From positions 1-44,598 of the forward strand of contig UQKQ01000014.1 of NCBI GenBank assembly GCA_900541645.1: DNA of 44,598 bases, written 5' to 3'. This DNA comes from an uncultured Collinsella sp. (GTDB lineage Bacteria > Actinomycetota > Coriobacteriia > Coriobacteriales > Coriobacteriaceae). Both the position numbers and the translations under genes were made by a program. Positions 7,895 through 16,114 of this stretch are shown here, piece by piece (position 1 is the stretch's first letter; every line of letters starts with the position of its first letter). Below the pieces are notes generated by a model, which saw only the letters and a list, made by a program, of their open reading frames with translations, made no database searches and had not been told where the DNA came from.

Positions 7895-9991
7895 TTACTT
7901 TTTGCGGGCAAGCTCACCGATGTTGGCAATGCCGGAGAAAACGGCCTCGAAGCGGTTGAGCAGCTTAAGGCGATTATCGCGAAGCTGCTCGTCCTTGTCC
8001 ATGACCATGACCTCATCGAAGAAACGGTCGATGGGCGCGCGCAGGGCGGCGAGGGCGGCAAATGCGGCCGGGTAGTCCTCGGCAGCAAGGGCGGCGTCGA
8101 CGGCAGTCTGAGCGGCCTCGGAGGCGTCGGCGAGAGCAAGCTCGGCATCGCCCATCAGGCTACGGTCGTACTCCGCACCCAGCTCGGGCTTGGAGATATG
8201 CGCGGCGCGGGCATAGGCGGTGGCCAGGTTATCGAAGGTCTCGGCGTCGTTCTTGCGGGCCTCGTCGAGGGCGGCGCAGCGGGCGAAGAAGACGGACGGG
8301 GCAATGATGTGCACCGCGGAGACGGCGGCAACGGTATCGGCCGGGATCTTCTCGTCGCGGGCCATGCTCACCAGGCGGCCATGGAAGAAGTCGCGAACCT
8401 GCTGGGCGACCTCGGCGGCGTCGAACTCAATGCCCTGCTCACTGTAGAGCTCAAGGGCGAAGTCGATCAGCGACGTGGGATCGATCGGCAGACGGTCGCG
8501 CAGGATGTTGATGATGCCGATAGCGGCACGACGCAGCGCGTAGGGGTCGGAGGAGCCGGTCGGGGGCTCGCCGATGGCAAAGATACCGGCGATGGTATCG
8601 AGCTTGTCGGCGCAGGCCACGATGCAGCCAGCGGTGCCCTCGGGCAGCTCGTCACCGGCAAAGCGGGGACGATAGTGATCGCGAATGGCATGAGCGACCT
8701 CGTCGTTCTCCCCCATCGCGCAGGCGTAGTAACCGCCCATCACGCCCTGCTGGCTCGTGAACTCGATGACGGCGTTGGACACCAGGTCGGCCTTGCACAG
8801 GTGCGCGGCGCGAGCGGCATCGGCAGCCAGATGGGCGCCCAGATGGGCCTCGCGGGCAATAGCGAGCGCGAGCTGCTCAATACGCTCGGACTTGGCGAGC
8901 ACGCTACCGAGCTTCTCCTGGAAGGCGACCTTGGCCAGGCGCTCACGGAACTCGTCGAGGGAGATCTTCAGGTCCTCCTCGTAGAAGAACTTAGCGTCGT
9001 CCAGACGGGCGCGCACGACGCGCTCGTTGCCGTCGATCACGCGCTCGGCGTTCTCGGGCTTGCTGTTGGAGACGACCACGAACTCACGCGTCAGCTTGCC
9101 CTCGCCGTCATAGATCGGGAAGTAGCGCTGGTTGGTGAGCATGGACTCGCAGATGATCTCGTGCGGGACCTTGAGGAACTCCTCTTCGAAGGTACCGACG
9201 AGCACCGTCGGCCACTCGCAGAGGTTAATGACCTCCTCGAAGACCTTCTTGGGCGTATCGACATGGCAGCCGGGACGGGCAGCCTCGACCTCGGCGATAC
9301 CGGCGAGGATGGCCTCACGACGACGCTCGGCAGAAAGCACGCCGGCGTCCTCGAGCACTTGCTCGTAGACGGCGGGGCTGGCGACCACATGGTCACCGGG
9401 GCCAAGTACGCGATGACCACGCGTGGTGTTGCCACTCGTCACGTCGGCAAACGACACGGGCACAACATCCTCGCCCAGAAGGCAGCAAATCCAACGGACC
9501 GGACGAACAAAGGTAGCATGCTCGTGACCCCAGCGCTGGGAGCGGTAGTTGGGCCACTGCAGGCCGGCGATGGTCTTCTCGCACAGAGCGGTCAGAATCG
9601 GCGTAGCCGGTGCGGAGGGAATATTCTTCTCGGCGAACACATACTCGCGACCGTCAGTGTCCTCGCGACGGACCAGGTCCTCGGCAGCCACACCGCACTT
9701 GCGGGCGAAGCCCTGGGCGGCCTTGGTGGCGTTACCGTCAGCGTCGAAGGCAATGTTGGCCGCGGGGCCACGCTTGACCTCGTGAACCTCGTCGGTCGCG
9801 GTGGCGACATCGGCAACGAGTGCAGCCAGGCGGCGCGGGCTCGAGATCACGCGGACCTCGCCGTGGGCCAGACCGGCCTCGTCGAGACCCTTGGCGATCA
9901 TGGTGCCAAGCTGCTTGACGGCATTGTTCAGCGGTGCAGAGGGCATTTCCTCCGTACCGATCTCAAACAGGAAATCCTTAGCGTCTGCCAT
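7895..9991 (-). CDS. glyS: Glycyl-tRNA synthetase beta subunit
   Basis: The beta subunit of the alpha2beta2 glycyl-tRNA synthetase binds tRNA. The 698-residue product starts with the family motif FLFEIGTEEMPSAPL and continues with SSPRRLAALV, the RWGHEHATFVRPVRWI block, KFFYEEDLK and the FFEEVMVMDKDEQLRDNRL-like end (here RFFDEVMVMDKDEQLR). Length is typical. It starts three bases after glyQ, so both subunits are made from one message. Confidence 0.97.
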   Translation of the reverse strand: MADAKDFLFEIGTEEMPSAPLNNAVKQLGTMIAKGLDEAGLAHGEVRVISSPRRLAALVADVATATDEVHEVKRGPAANIAFDADGNATKAAQGFARKCGVAAEDLVRREDTDGREYVFAEKNIPSAPATPILTALCEKTIAGLQWPNYRSQRWGHEHATFVRPVRWICCLLGEDVVPVSFADVTSGNTTRGHRVLGPGDHVVASPAVYEQVLEDAGVLSAERRREAILAGIAEVEAARPGCHVDTPKKVFEEVINLCEWPTVLVGTFEEEFLKVPHEIICESMLTNQRYFPIYDGEGKLTREFVVVSNSKPENAERVIDGNERVVRARLDDAKFFYEEDLKISLDEFRERLAKVAFQEKLGSVLAKSERIEQLALAIAREAHLGAHLAADAARAAHLCKADLVSNAVIEFTSQQGVMGGYYACAMGENDEVAHAIRDHYRPRFAGDELPEGTAGCIVACADKLDTIAGIFAIGEPPTGSSDPYALRRAAIGIINILRDRLPIDPTSLIDFALELYSEQGIEFDAAEVAQQVRDFFHGRLVSMARDEKIPADTVAAVSAVHIIAPSVFFARCAALDEARKNDAETFDNLATAYARAAHISKPELGAEYDRSLMGDAELALADASEAAQTAVDAALAAEDYPAAFAALAALRAPIDRFFDEVMVMDKDEQLRDNRLKLLNRFEAVFSGIANIGELARKK

Positions 9992-9994
9992 GGC

Positions 9995-10906
9995 TTACGC
10001 CACCTCGCCTTCCTGGTCGGCATTCTCGTTGACTCCGGCGACCTCGGCCATGTAGGCCTCGCAGCACGCCTTGGCGACGGCGCGGACGCGCAGGATGTAG
10101 TTGGCACGCTCGACTGCGGACAGAGCGCCGCGGGCATCGAGCAGGTTGAAAGCGTGGCTGCACTTCATGACGCAGTCATATGCCGGCAGCGGCAGCTTGC
10201 GCTCTAGACAGGAATGGCACTCGGCCTCGTAGTCGTCAAACTTCTGACGCATCATCTCGACGTTGGCGACCTCAAAGTTGTAGGCACTGAACTCGCGCTC
10301 GTTCTCGAGGAACACGTCGCCATAGGTCATGGGCGTGCCGTCGGGCAGGTAGCTCCACACCAGGTCGTAGACCGAGTTGACGCCCTGGGCGTACATGGCG
10401 ATGCGTTCCAGGCCATAGGTGATCTCGACAGGAACGGGGTCGACCTCGATACCGCCCACCTGCTGGAAGTACGTAAACTGCGTGACTTCCATGCCGTTGA
10501 GCCAGACCTCCCAGCCAAGGCCCCAGGCGCCGAGCGTCGGGCTCTCCCAGTCGTCCTCGACAAAGCGGACGTCATGGTCGTTGGGGTCCAGACCGATAGC
10601 GGCAAGAGACCCCAGGTAAAGCTCCTGGGCGTTGACCGGAGAGGGCTTGATGAGCACCTGGAACTGATAGTAGTGCTGCATGCGGTTGGGGTTCTCGCCG
10701 TAGCGGCCGTCGGCGGGACGGCGGCAAGGCTGCGCATAGCAGGTGCGCCACTCGGCGGGACCGAGCGAGCGCAGCGTGGTCGCGGTATGGAAGGTACCGG
10801 CACCGACCTCGGAGTCATAGGGCTGCATAATGACGCAGCCCTGCTCGCCCCAGTACTGCTGGAGGCGCAGGATGATGTCTTGGAAGGAAAGCGATGAAGC
10901 GTTCAT
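9995..10906 (-). CDS. glyQ: Glycyl-tRNA synthetase alpha subunit
   Basis: The alpha subunit carries the class II catalytic core that activates glycine. The 303-residue product shows SFQDIILRLQQYW, GCVIMQPYDSEVGAGTFHTA, the PCRRPADGRYGENPNRMQHY region and GWEVWLNGMEVTQFTYFQQ, which together are diagnostic. The ATG at 10906 has a GAGGGG-type SD slightly far upstream. It lies 59 bases after lepB, with no terminator visible between, so it may be partly read through from the rpsP operon. Confidence 0.97.
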   Translation of the reverse strand: MNASSLSFQDIILRLQQYWGEQGCVIMQPYDSEVGAGTFHTATTLRSLGPAEWRTCYAQPCRRPADGRYGENPNRMQHYYQFQVLIKPSPVNAQELYLGSLAAIGLDPNDHDVRFVEDDWESPTLGAWGLGWEVWLNGMEVTQFTYFQQVGGIEVDPVPVEITYGLERIAMYAQGVNSVYDLVWSYLPDGTPMTYGDVFLENEREFSAYNFEVANVEMMRQKFDDYEAECHSCLERKLPLPAYDCVMKCSHAFNLLDARGALSAVERANYILRVRAVAKACCEAYMAEVAGVNENADQEGEVA

Positions 10907-10965
10907 GCCTCTAATATCCCCTCGTCGAAACGATTACACGGTTAGGTACTGTACTATAGCGGTTT

Positions 10966-11529
10966 TTAGTCGATAGCGCCGATGCGGTTGAGCGGCCAGT
11001 AGCGCACGAGTGCCACGGCGATCAAATCAGAGCGATCGACGGGACCAAAGTAGCGTGAGTCGGCAGAGTTTTCGCGGTTGTCGCCCATCACCCACACGCA
11101 CCCGTCGGGAACGGTGTAGGGATAGCTTACCTGAGCACCGGGCGCTTGGACCGAAAGTGGCCAGCTCATGCCCGTCGTATAGTCCCCGTCGAGCGCTTGG
11201 CCGTCAACGACCACCTTGCCATCCTGCAGGTCGACCGTCTGGCCGGCCGTGGCAATAACACGCTTGACAAGAACATCATGCTCGGAGGTGCCATCGGGGT
11301 TGTGAAACACCACGATATCGCCCTGCTTGACGGGCTGACCGAGCTCGAGGCTCACCTTTTGCGCCAGGATCTGGTCGCCAATCTCGATCGTGTCCTCCAT
11401 AGAACCGGTGGGCACCACAAAGGGCTCGACCACAAAGGTACGGATCAGGAACGTGGCCACGAGCGCGATCGCGATGACCGCGATCCACTCAAAAGCGCCC
11501 CTCAACGCGGAATGTTGCGTAGGAACCAT
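10966..11529 (-). CDS. lepB: Signal peptidase I
   Basis: This membrane serine protease removes signal peptides from secreted proteins. The 187-residue protein has one N-terminal membrane segment (about 13-30), then VVPTGSMEDTI with the catalytic Ser at about 43, the VLVKRVIA block with the general-base Lys at about 89, and the late GDNRENSADSR motif. The ATG at 11529 is favoured over a GTG at 11535 because GAGGAG sits five bases upstream of the ATG and overlaps the GTG. It begins two bases after the trmD stop. Confidence 0.95.
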   Translation of the reverse strand: MVPTQHSALRGAFEWIAVIAIALVATFLIRTFVVEPFVVPTGSMEDTIEIGDQILAQKVSLELGQPVKQGDIVVFHNPDGTSEHDVLVKRVIATAGQTVDLQDGKVVVDGQALDGDYTTGMSWPLSVQAPGAQVSYPYTVPDGCVWVMGDNRENSADSRYFGPVDRSDLIAVALVRYWPLNRIGAID

Positions 11530-11531
11530 AC

Positions 11532-12290
11532 TCACTCCTCGCTCTGCGAATACGAAGCGTCAAGAATCTCCTGCGCGTAAGCGCGCTCCTCGGGCGTGAG
11601 CCGCGCTGTCTCGATCAGATCGGGACGCCAGCAGCAGGTGCGCTCGATGGCGTTCTTGCGACGCCAGGCATCGACCTTGGCGTGATCGCCGCTCACAAGC
11701 ACCGGCGGCACGCCCTCGCCGTTGAACTCGGCGGGGCGGGTGTACTGCGCGTACTCGAGCAGTCCTCCGTCCTCGGCGGTCGAGAATGACTCGTCGACGT
11801 TGCTCATTTCGTCACCAAGGGCGCCGGGAATCAGGCGTACGACGGCATCGGCAACGACCATAGCGGGAAGCTCGCCGCCCGTGAGCACGTAGTCGCCGAT
11901 CGACAGACGCTCATCGGCATACGCATACGCGCGCTCGTCGACGCCCTCGTAGCGACTGCACACAAACAGCAGGCGCTCACTTTTGAGCAGGCGCTCGGCC
12001 ACATGCTGCGTAAAAGGCTCGCCACAGGGGGTAAAGAACACCACAGTGGGCTTGGGACCCTCTGCGCTAATGGCCTCGATGGCCTCTGCGATAGGCTCGA
12101 CCTTCATGAGCATGCCCTGCCCGCCGCCGTACGGCTCGTCATCGACGGTACGATGGCGGTCGTGCGTCCAGTCGCGCAGGTTATACGCCTTAAAATCAAA
12201 AAGGCCGGCCTTGCGGGCGCGGCCCAAAATCGACGTGGACATGACGGGCTCAAACATCTCGGGAAAGACCGAAAGGGTCTCGATCAGCAT
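11532..12290 (-). CDS. trmD: tRNA (guanine-N1-)-methyltransferase TrmD
   Basis: TrmD methylates G37 next to the anticodon and prevents frameshifting. The 252-residue SPOUT protein has the signatures LSVFPEMFEPV, the NLRDWTHDRHRTVDD block, PYGGGQGMLMK, CSRYEGVDER and the trefoil-knot loop SIGDYVLTGGELPAMV. GGGAGGA precedes the ATG. It follows rimM by nine bases in the conserved rpsP-khpA-rimM-trmD order. Confidence 0.97.
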   Translation of the reverse strand: MLIETLSVFPEMFEPVMSTSILGRARKAGLFDFKAYNLRDWTHDRHRTVDDEPYGGGQGMLMKVEPIAEAIEAISAEGPKPTVVFFTPCGEPFTQHVAERLLKSERLLFVCSRYEGVDERAYAYADERLSIGDYVLTGGELPAMVVADAVVRLIPGALGDEMSNVDESFSTAEDGGLLEYAQYTRPAEFNGEGVPPVLVSGDHAKVDAWRRKNAIERTCCWRPDLIETARLTPEERAYAQEILDASYSQSEE

Positions 12291-12300
12291 GTTGTCCTCC

Positions 12301-12822
12301 CTAATTGTCCATATCGATCAGGCCGTCCATAGCGTGGACGGAAATTGTTCCTGTGTCGGGAAGATCGAGCACGACCTGCTCGATCACGGGAATCAGTACC
12401 TCGCCGTACCGATCACCCTCGACAACCCAAACATCGTTAGCGGGCGTCGACATGATCTCGACGATCGTACCGAGCGAACCGAAGCGCTCGTCGACCACCT
12501 CGCGACCCATCAGGTCGGTATAGGCAGCGTCGAGCGAATCGAGCTCAAAGTCGTCACGATTTGCTAGCACGTAGCATCCCGTGATGCCCTCGGCGGCCGT
12601 CAAGTCGTCAATGCCCTCAAACGAGACCAGATCGCCATCGCCCGTATCGGTGACGGACACGACCGTGCAAAAGCGGTCGCGCTTGAGCGCCGGCGGCGTC
12701 AGGGCGACGCGCATACCAGGCTCTAATACAGAAGGAAGCCCCCGCAGCGGCTGCGCGAGGACCTCCCCCTTCCTTCCGTGCGGCTTGACCACACGGGCGA
12801 TGTTTTTGTACTGGGACCTCAA
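12301..12822 (-). CDS. rimM: 16S rRNA processing protein RimM
   Basis: RimM helps mature the 30S head and binds S19. The 173-residue product begins YKNIARVVKPHGRKGEV, the normal RimM N-terminus, and ends with a PRC-barrel domain (about 95-170; YTDLMGREV through VLIPVIEQVVLDLP). The start is TTG at 12822, four bases after the khpA stop; the SD (GGGCTAGGA) is weak and close, so translation may depend on coupling to khpA. A start a few codons downstream cannot be excluded. Confidence 0.92.
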   Translation of the reverse strand: MRSQYKNIARVVKPHGRKGEVLAQPLRGLPSVLEPGMRVALTPPALKRDRFCTVVSVTDTGDGDLVSFEGIDDLTAAEGITGCYVLANRDDFELDSLDAAYTDLMGREVVDERFGSLGTIVEIMSTPANDVWVVEGDRYGEVLIPVIEQVVLDLPDTGTISVHAMDGLIDMDN

Positions 12823-12826
12823 GGTC

Positions 12827-13111
12827 CTAGCCCAGAACCTCTACCTCGACAGCAGTGTCGAGGCGAGCGGCCAGTGCACGGGCGAGCGTGCGAATGGCCT
12901 TGATGGTACGGCCACGACGGCCGATGACCTTAGCGACGTCATCCTCGGCGACCGAAACCTCAATCGTAGAGGCGTCGTCACCATCGATGACCTCAAGGCT
13001 CACGGAATCCGGGTCGTCGACGATCTGAACAACGAGATATTCGACGAGATCGGCGATGCGATCTGAGAGCATTGCCTCACCCTCGAGCTGTGCAGCGTCA
13101 ACCTCAGGCAC
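12827..13111 (-). CDS. khpA: KH-domain RNA-binding protein (KhpA/YlqC type)
   Basis: This small protein has a single KH domain with the RNA-binding loop GRRGRTIKAI near residue 64. KhpA-type proteins bind RNA and, in Gram-positive cocci, affect cell division and elongation; here its place between rpsP and rimM is the usual one. The start is GTG at 13111 with GAGGAG six bases upstream, overlapping the rpsP stop region. An internal ATG 13 codons later also has a GA-rich SD and would give a shorter form closer to the typical length. Confidence 0.9.
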   Translation of the reverse strand: MPEVDAAQLEGEAMLSDRIADLVEYLVVQIVDDPDSVSLEVIDGDDASTIEVSVAEDDVAKVIGRRGRTIKAIRTLARALAARLDTAVEVEVLG

Positions 13112-13114
13112 GAT

Positions 13115-13456
13115 TTACTCCTCGGCGCCCTCAGCGGCCTCAGCGGCAGCCTTAGCGGCCTCGGCCTCTTTGGCGAGCTGCTTCTTGGACTTCTTGACGA
13201 CGGTCTCGGTCTTCTCGCCCTCGTTGGCGGCCTTGACCAGAGCGGCGACGGCGTCGGTGAGCTGAGCGCCCTTGGACTGCCAGTCGGCGATCTTCTCGAG
13301 GTCGAGGTTGATGGTCTTGGGGGCGGTCATCGGGTTGTAGCGGCCAACCTCCTCGATGATACGACCGTCACGCGGGGCGCGGGAATCGGCGACGACGACA
13401 CGGTAGTACGGACGCTTCTTAGCGCCGTGACGAGCAAGGCGAATCTTGACTGCCAA
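13115..13456 (-). CDS. rpsP: 30S ribosomal protein S16
   Basis: S16 is an early 30S assembly protein. The core VKIRLARHGAKKRPYYRVVV through GRYNPM and ADWQSKGAQLTDAV is clear. The start is TTG at 13456, chosen because GGAGGAG lies six bases upstream and because the family begins exactly there; an upstream in-frame ATG adds unrelated residues. The 113-residue length exceeds the usual 80-90 because of an Ala/Glu/Lys-rich tail, seen in other GC-rich Gram-positives. Confidence 0.96.
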   Translation of the reverse strand: MAVKIRLARHGAKKRPYYRVVVADSRAPRDGRIIEEVGRYNPMTAPKTINLDLEKIADWQSKGAQLTDAVAALVKAANEGEKTETVVKKSKKQLAKEAEAAKAAAEAAEGAEE

Positions 13457-13512
13457 AGGAAACTCCTCCAACCAAGCAGCTTTAGGCTGCAACTACAAAC
13501 AAACAGTTGAAC

Positions 13513-13541
13513 ATAATACGCCATCGACGCGGGCAGGTGAA
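13513..13541 (-). promoter_or_regulatory. Candidate rpsP promoter, proximal
   Basis: On the minus strand, TTCACC (13536-13541) and TATTAT (13513-13518) are 17 bases apart. A small hairpin (GCAGC/GCTGC, 13476-13490) lies between this promoter and the rpsP SD. Confidence 0.4.
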
Positions 13542-13585
13542 GTCCGTGAGACCAACTTCTTCGGTGTAGTCGAGGGCAAATCCAT

Positions 13586-13613
13586 ATCTTAGACAAGAAT
13601 TCGGGATTTGCAA
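13586..13613 (-). promoter_or_regulatory. Candidate rpsP promoter, distal
   Basis: On the minus strand, TTGCAA (13608-13613) and TAAGAT (13586-13591) are 16 bases apart. It would give a leader of about 120 bases. The region is shared with the divergent dinB gene. Confidence 0.35.
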
Positions 13614-13645
13614 GCACATACACGCACCCCACATGAGCTGCGCGG

Positions 13646-13651
13646 TATACT
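13646..13651 (+). promoter_or_regulatory. -10 element of dinB
   Basis: TATACT sits here with no good -35 at the normal distance. The predicted transcription start is about 13658, where an in-frame ATG also lies, so a leaderless message is possible. Confidence 0.4.
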
Positions 13652-13696
13652 CATGACATGGAAATACGCGAACATACATACGGTTATGAGGATGCC

Positions 13697-14911
13697 ATGG
13701 GCGTCACGCCGCCTCCCTGGACGGGTCCGGCGGTGGGCCTCATGGACCTCGATGCATTTTTTGCGAGCGTGGAGATGCTCGATCATCCCGAATGGCGCGG
13801 AAAGCCACTCATCGTGGGCGGAGACGCCGATTCGCGTGGCGTCGTGTCCACGTGTTCGTATGAGGCACGTCGCTTTGGCGTGCGCTCTGCCATGGCCTCG
13901 GCCGAGGCGCGGCGCTTGTGCCCGCAAGCCATTTGGACGCACGGGCACTTTGATCGCTACCGCGAGGTGAGCGCGCAGGTCATGGCGATTCTTGCCGAGG
14001 AGACGCCGCGCGTTGAGCGCGTATCCATCGACGAAGCCTTTATCGATATCACACCGGGTCGCTTTGCGCCCGAGGACCCACTGCTAGTTGCACGGCGTAT
14101 AAGCGACCGTGTGGCAGCGCTGGGAGTGACGTGCTCCATTGGCGTGGGCTGCAACAAGACGGTCGCAAAGATCGCAAGCGAGCGGGATAAGCCGTTTGGG
14201 CTGACCATCGTGCGCCCCGGAACCGAGCAGCGCTTTTTGGCCGCGCTGCCGGTATCTGCCATGAGCGGCATCGGGCGCTCGGCCGAGGAGCGGCTGCGCC
14301 GTATGCGCATCTACACGCTCGGCGAGCTGTCACGCGCGCCGGAATCCACCTTGGCCTCTATTTTTGGCGTCAACGGCGAACGTATGCGTCAGCGTGCGCT
14401 GGGACTTGAAATCTCCGAAGTCAAGAGTCTCGATGAAGGGCGCGAGGTCAAGTCGGTCAGCAATGAACGCACCTTTGCGAAAGATTTGACTGAGCGCGGG
14501 GACATCGAAGCGGCGATTGCGCTGCTGGGTGAGTCGGTTGGACGCCGCCTGCGCCGTCAGGGACTGACGGGCGGCACGGTAACGCTCAAGCTCAAGTATT
14601 CGTATGGAAGCGGGCGTACGGCACAGCGCCGGCTGCCTCATCCGACCGACGATGAGAACATCTTCGTGGCCGTGGCGCTCGAGCTACTCGACAACATCTG
14701 GCAGGAAGGCATGCATGTTCGCTTAGCAGGCATCGGTATGAGCGACTTCGACCACCAAGGCGGCATCCAGACCGACCTGTTCTGCGAAGTCGACGACCGC
14801 GGAGCCCAATCGAGCGACCGTCGCGACCTCTCCGTCGCGATCGATGCCGTCCGAGACAAGTTCGGCGACACCGCCCTATCCTTCGGCCGCCAATCCCGCT
14901 TCAATGATTAA
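13697..14911 (+). CDS. dinB: DNA polymerase IV (Y-family translesion polymerase)
   Basis: DinB copies past lesions with low fidelity. The protein shows MDLDAFFASVE with the first catalytic Asp, SIDEAFIDIT with the catalytic Asp-Glu pair, and the CSIGVGCNKTVAKIAS block, followed by a helix-hairpin-helix thumb and a little-finger domain. I chose the ATG at 13697 because GAGG lies five bases upstream and the resulting 404-residue protein starts close to the family; an in-frame ATG at 13658 adds 13 residues and would fit a leaderless transcript. It stands alone on the plus strand and faces rsfS. I see no clear C-terminal clamp-binding motif. Confidence 0.93.
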   Translation: MGVTPPPWTGPAVGLMDLDAFFASVEMLDHPEWRGKPLIVGGDADSRGVVSTCSYEARRFGVRSAMASAEARRLCPQAIWTHGHFDRYREVSAQVMAILAEETPRVERVSIDEAFIDITPGRFAPEDPLLVARRISDRVAALGVTCSIGVGCNKTVAKIASERDKPFGLTIVRPGTEQRFLAALPVSAMSGIGRSAEERLRRMRIYTLGELSRAPESTLASIFGVNGERMRQRALGLEISEVKSLDEGREVKSVSNERTFAKDLTERGDIEAAIALLGESVGRRLRRQGLTGGTVTLKLKYSYGSGRTAQRRLPHPTDDENIFVAVALELLDNIWQEGMHVRLAGIGMSDFDHQGGIQTDLFCEVDDRGAQSSDRRDLSVAIDAVRDKFGDTALSFGRQSRFND

Positions 14912-14923
14912 CCGCCTTTGGGC

Positions 14924-14966
14924 AAAAAGAAAGCCGGGCAGGTGCGGAAAACCGCAACTGCCCGGC
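14924..14966 (-). terminator. Terminator after rsfS (also faces dinB)
   Basis: A GC-rich stem of about 14 bp with one mismatch (GCCGGGCAG... with CTGCCCGGC) closes on a short A/T loop. On the minus strand it is followed by a T-rich run (14924-14932). It ends the mre-rplU-obgE-rsfS block and probably also stops dinB transcripts arriving from the other side. Confidence 0.9.
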
Positions 14967-15009
14967 GAAATGCGCGAGGCTAGCTAAAAGCCCCATATCA
15001 AATGAGCCA

Positions 15010-15465
15010 CTAGAGGAGGTCGAGGGGGAGCTGGGGGGCGTCACCCCAGAGCTTTTCTAGGCGGTAGAAGTCGCGGGCTTCGGGAGTGAAGACATGGACG
15101 ACGACCGAACCGTAGTCCATGAGCATCCAAGTCTTCTGCTCGCGGCCCTCGATAGAGAACGGATGCTCGCCGCAAGCCTCGGCGACCTTCTCCTCGATCT
15201 CGTCGACAATCGAATCGACCTGGCGGTTGTTGGTACCGGTGGCAAGCACAAAGTAGTCGCACACGTCGGAAAGCTCGGTCAGGTTGAGCACCTGCACGTC
15301 CTCGCCCTTCTTGTCGTAGGCGGCCTGCGCGGCGGCGCGGGCGACATCCTCGGCGGCGACACCGCTCGCGGACAGCGAGGCGGCGGTGCGGTCGGACGTG
15401 GCAACGAAACTCTTGTGCTCCACACCTTCAAGAATCTGCTCGTCAGTCATGGTCTCGTCGGCCAT
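15010..15465 (-). CDS. rsfS: Ribosome silencing factor RsfS
   Basis: RsfS binds L14 and blocks subunit joining when nutrients are scarce. The 151-residue protein carries the family core: DVQVLNLTELSDVCDYFVLATG, NNRQVDSIVDEIEE, then WMLMDYGSVVVHVFTPEARDFYRLEKLW. The ATG at 15465 was chosen because AAAGAGG lies seven bases upstream; an in-frame start seven codons earlier lacks an SD. An N-terminal extension of about 45 residues, rich in Ala and acidic residues, precedes the core. Confidence 0.95.
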   Translation of the reverse strand: MADETMTDEQILEGVEHKSFVATSDRTAASLSASGVAAEDVARAAAQAAYDKKGEDVQVLNLTELSDVCDYFVLATGTNNRQVDSIVDEIEEKVAEACGEHPFSIEGREQKTWMLMDYGSVVVHVFTPEARDFYRLEKLWGDAPQLPLDLL

Positions 15466-15493
15466 GGAATACCTCTTTCTAGACACACCCGAG

Positions 15494-16114
15494 CTAGCGC
15501 AGCTGGGCGTAATGGTTGTAAATCGTAATAGCCGTGGGATAAAGATAGCGCCCGGACTGGATCACATAGACCAGACCCTGCGCAAAACAGGAGAAGAACA
15601 ACTCGTCAAGCGTCGACTTCCCCACCATCTTGCGCAGCGCATGGGCATAGTCGCCGTGGCGGTTGGGCTCGATGGCATCTGCCACAAAGACCACCATATC
15701 GAGCGGCGTCATGTCGCAGGCACCCACGGTGTGACGGTCGACAGCCTGGAAAACAGCCGGTGACAGCTCGGGAAAAAGCTGCGGAAGCTCATAGGCGGCA
15801 ACAGGGCCATGCAAAAGCGGCGTCGCGGCGGAAGGAGAGCCGGCAACCTTGATGCCATAGTGAAGCGCGCGGGCCACGAGCTCGTCATCGGAAAGCACCT
15901 TGTCCCAGTCGTGAATTAAGCCGGCGGCAGCGGCATCAAAGCGGTCAACGCCGTAGACCTCGGCCAGATGAAGTGCGGTCTCGGCAACACCCAGCGAATG
16001 CACATAGCGCTTGCGCTTATCTTTCATGCGAACATCGAGCAGCTCTTGAATGCGCTTGAGCAGCGCGCGCTCATCGCCCTCAAACTGATCCTCTACCGAC
16101 AACGTAGCCCCCAT
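15494..16114 (-). CDS. yqeK: HD-domain phosphohydrolase YqeK (diadenosine tetraphosphatase-like)
   Basis: YqeK proteins hydrolyse Ap4A symmetrically. The 206-residue product has the HD motif set: RYVHSLGVAETA with His near 39, GLIHDWDK with His-Asp near 68-69, VDRHTVG and VFVADAIEPNR. The ATG at 16114 overlaps the nadD stop; a GTG one codon earlier is the alternative. The nadD-yqeK-rsfS order is widely conserved in Gram-positives. Confidence 0.93.
   Translation of the reverse strand: MGATLSVEDQFEGDERALLKRIQELLDVRMKDKRKRYVHSLGVAETALHLAEVYGVDRFDAAAAGLIHDWDKVLSDDELVARALHYGIKVAGSPSAATPLLHGPVAAYELPQLFPELSPAVFQAVDRHTVGACDMTPLDMVVFVADAIEPNRHGDYAHALRKMVGKSTLDELFFSCFAQGLVYVIQSGRYLYPTAITIYNHYAQLR

Noticed and set aside
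7643..10207. An 854-codon open frame antisense to glyS and glyQ
   Set aside because: It spans the junction of three clear minus-strand genes and has a low-complexity Gly/Val/Leu composition typical of antisense frames in GC-rich genes.
10907..10965. A T-box riboswitch before glyQ
   Set aside because: Only 59 bases separate lepB and glyQ, too short for a T-box, and no specifier loop or T-box sequence is visible.
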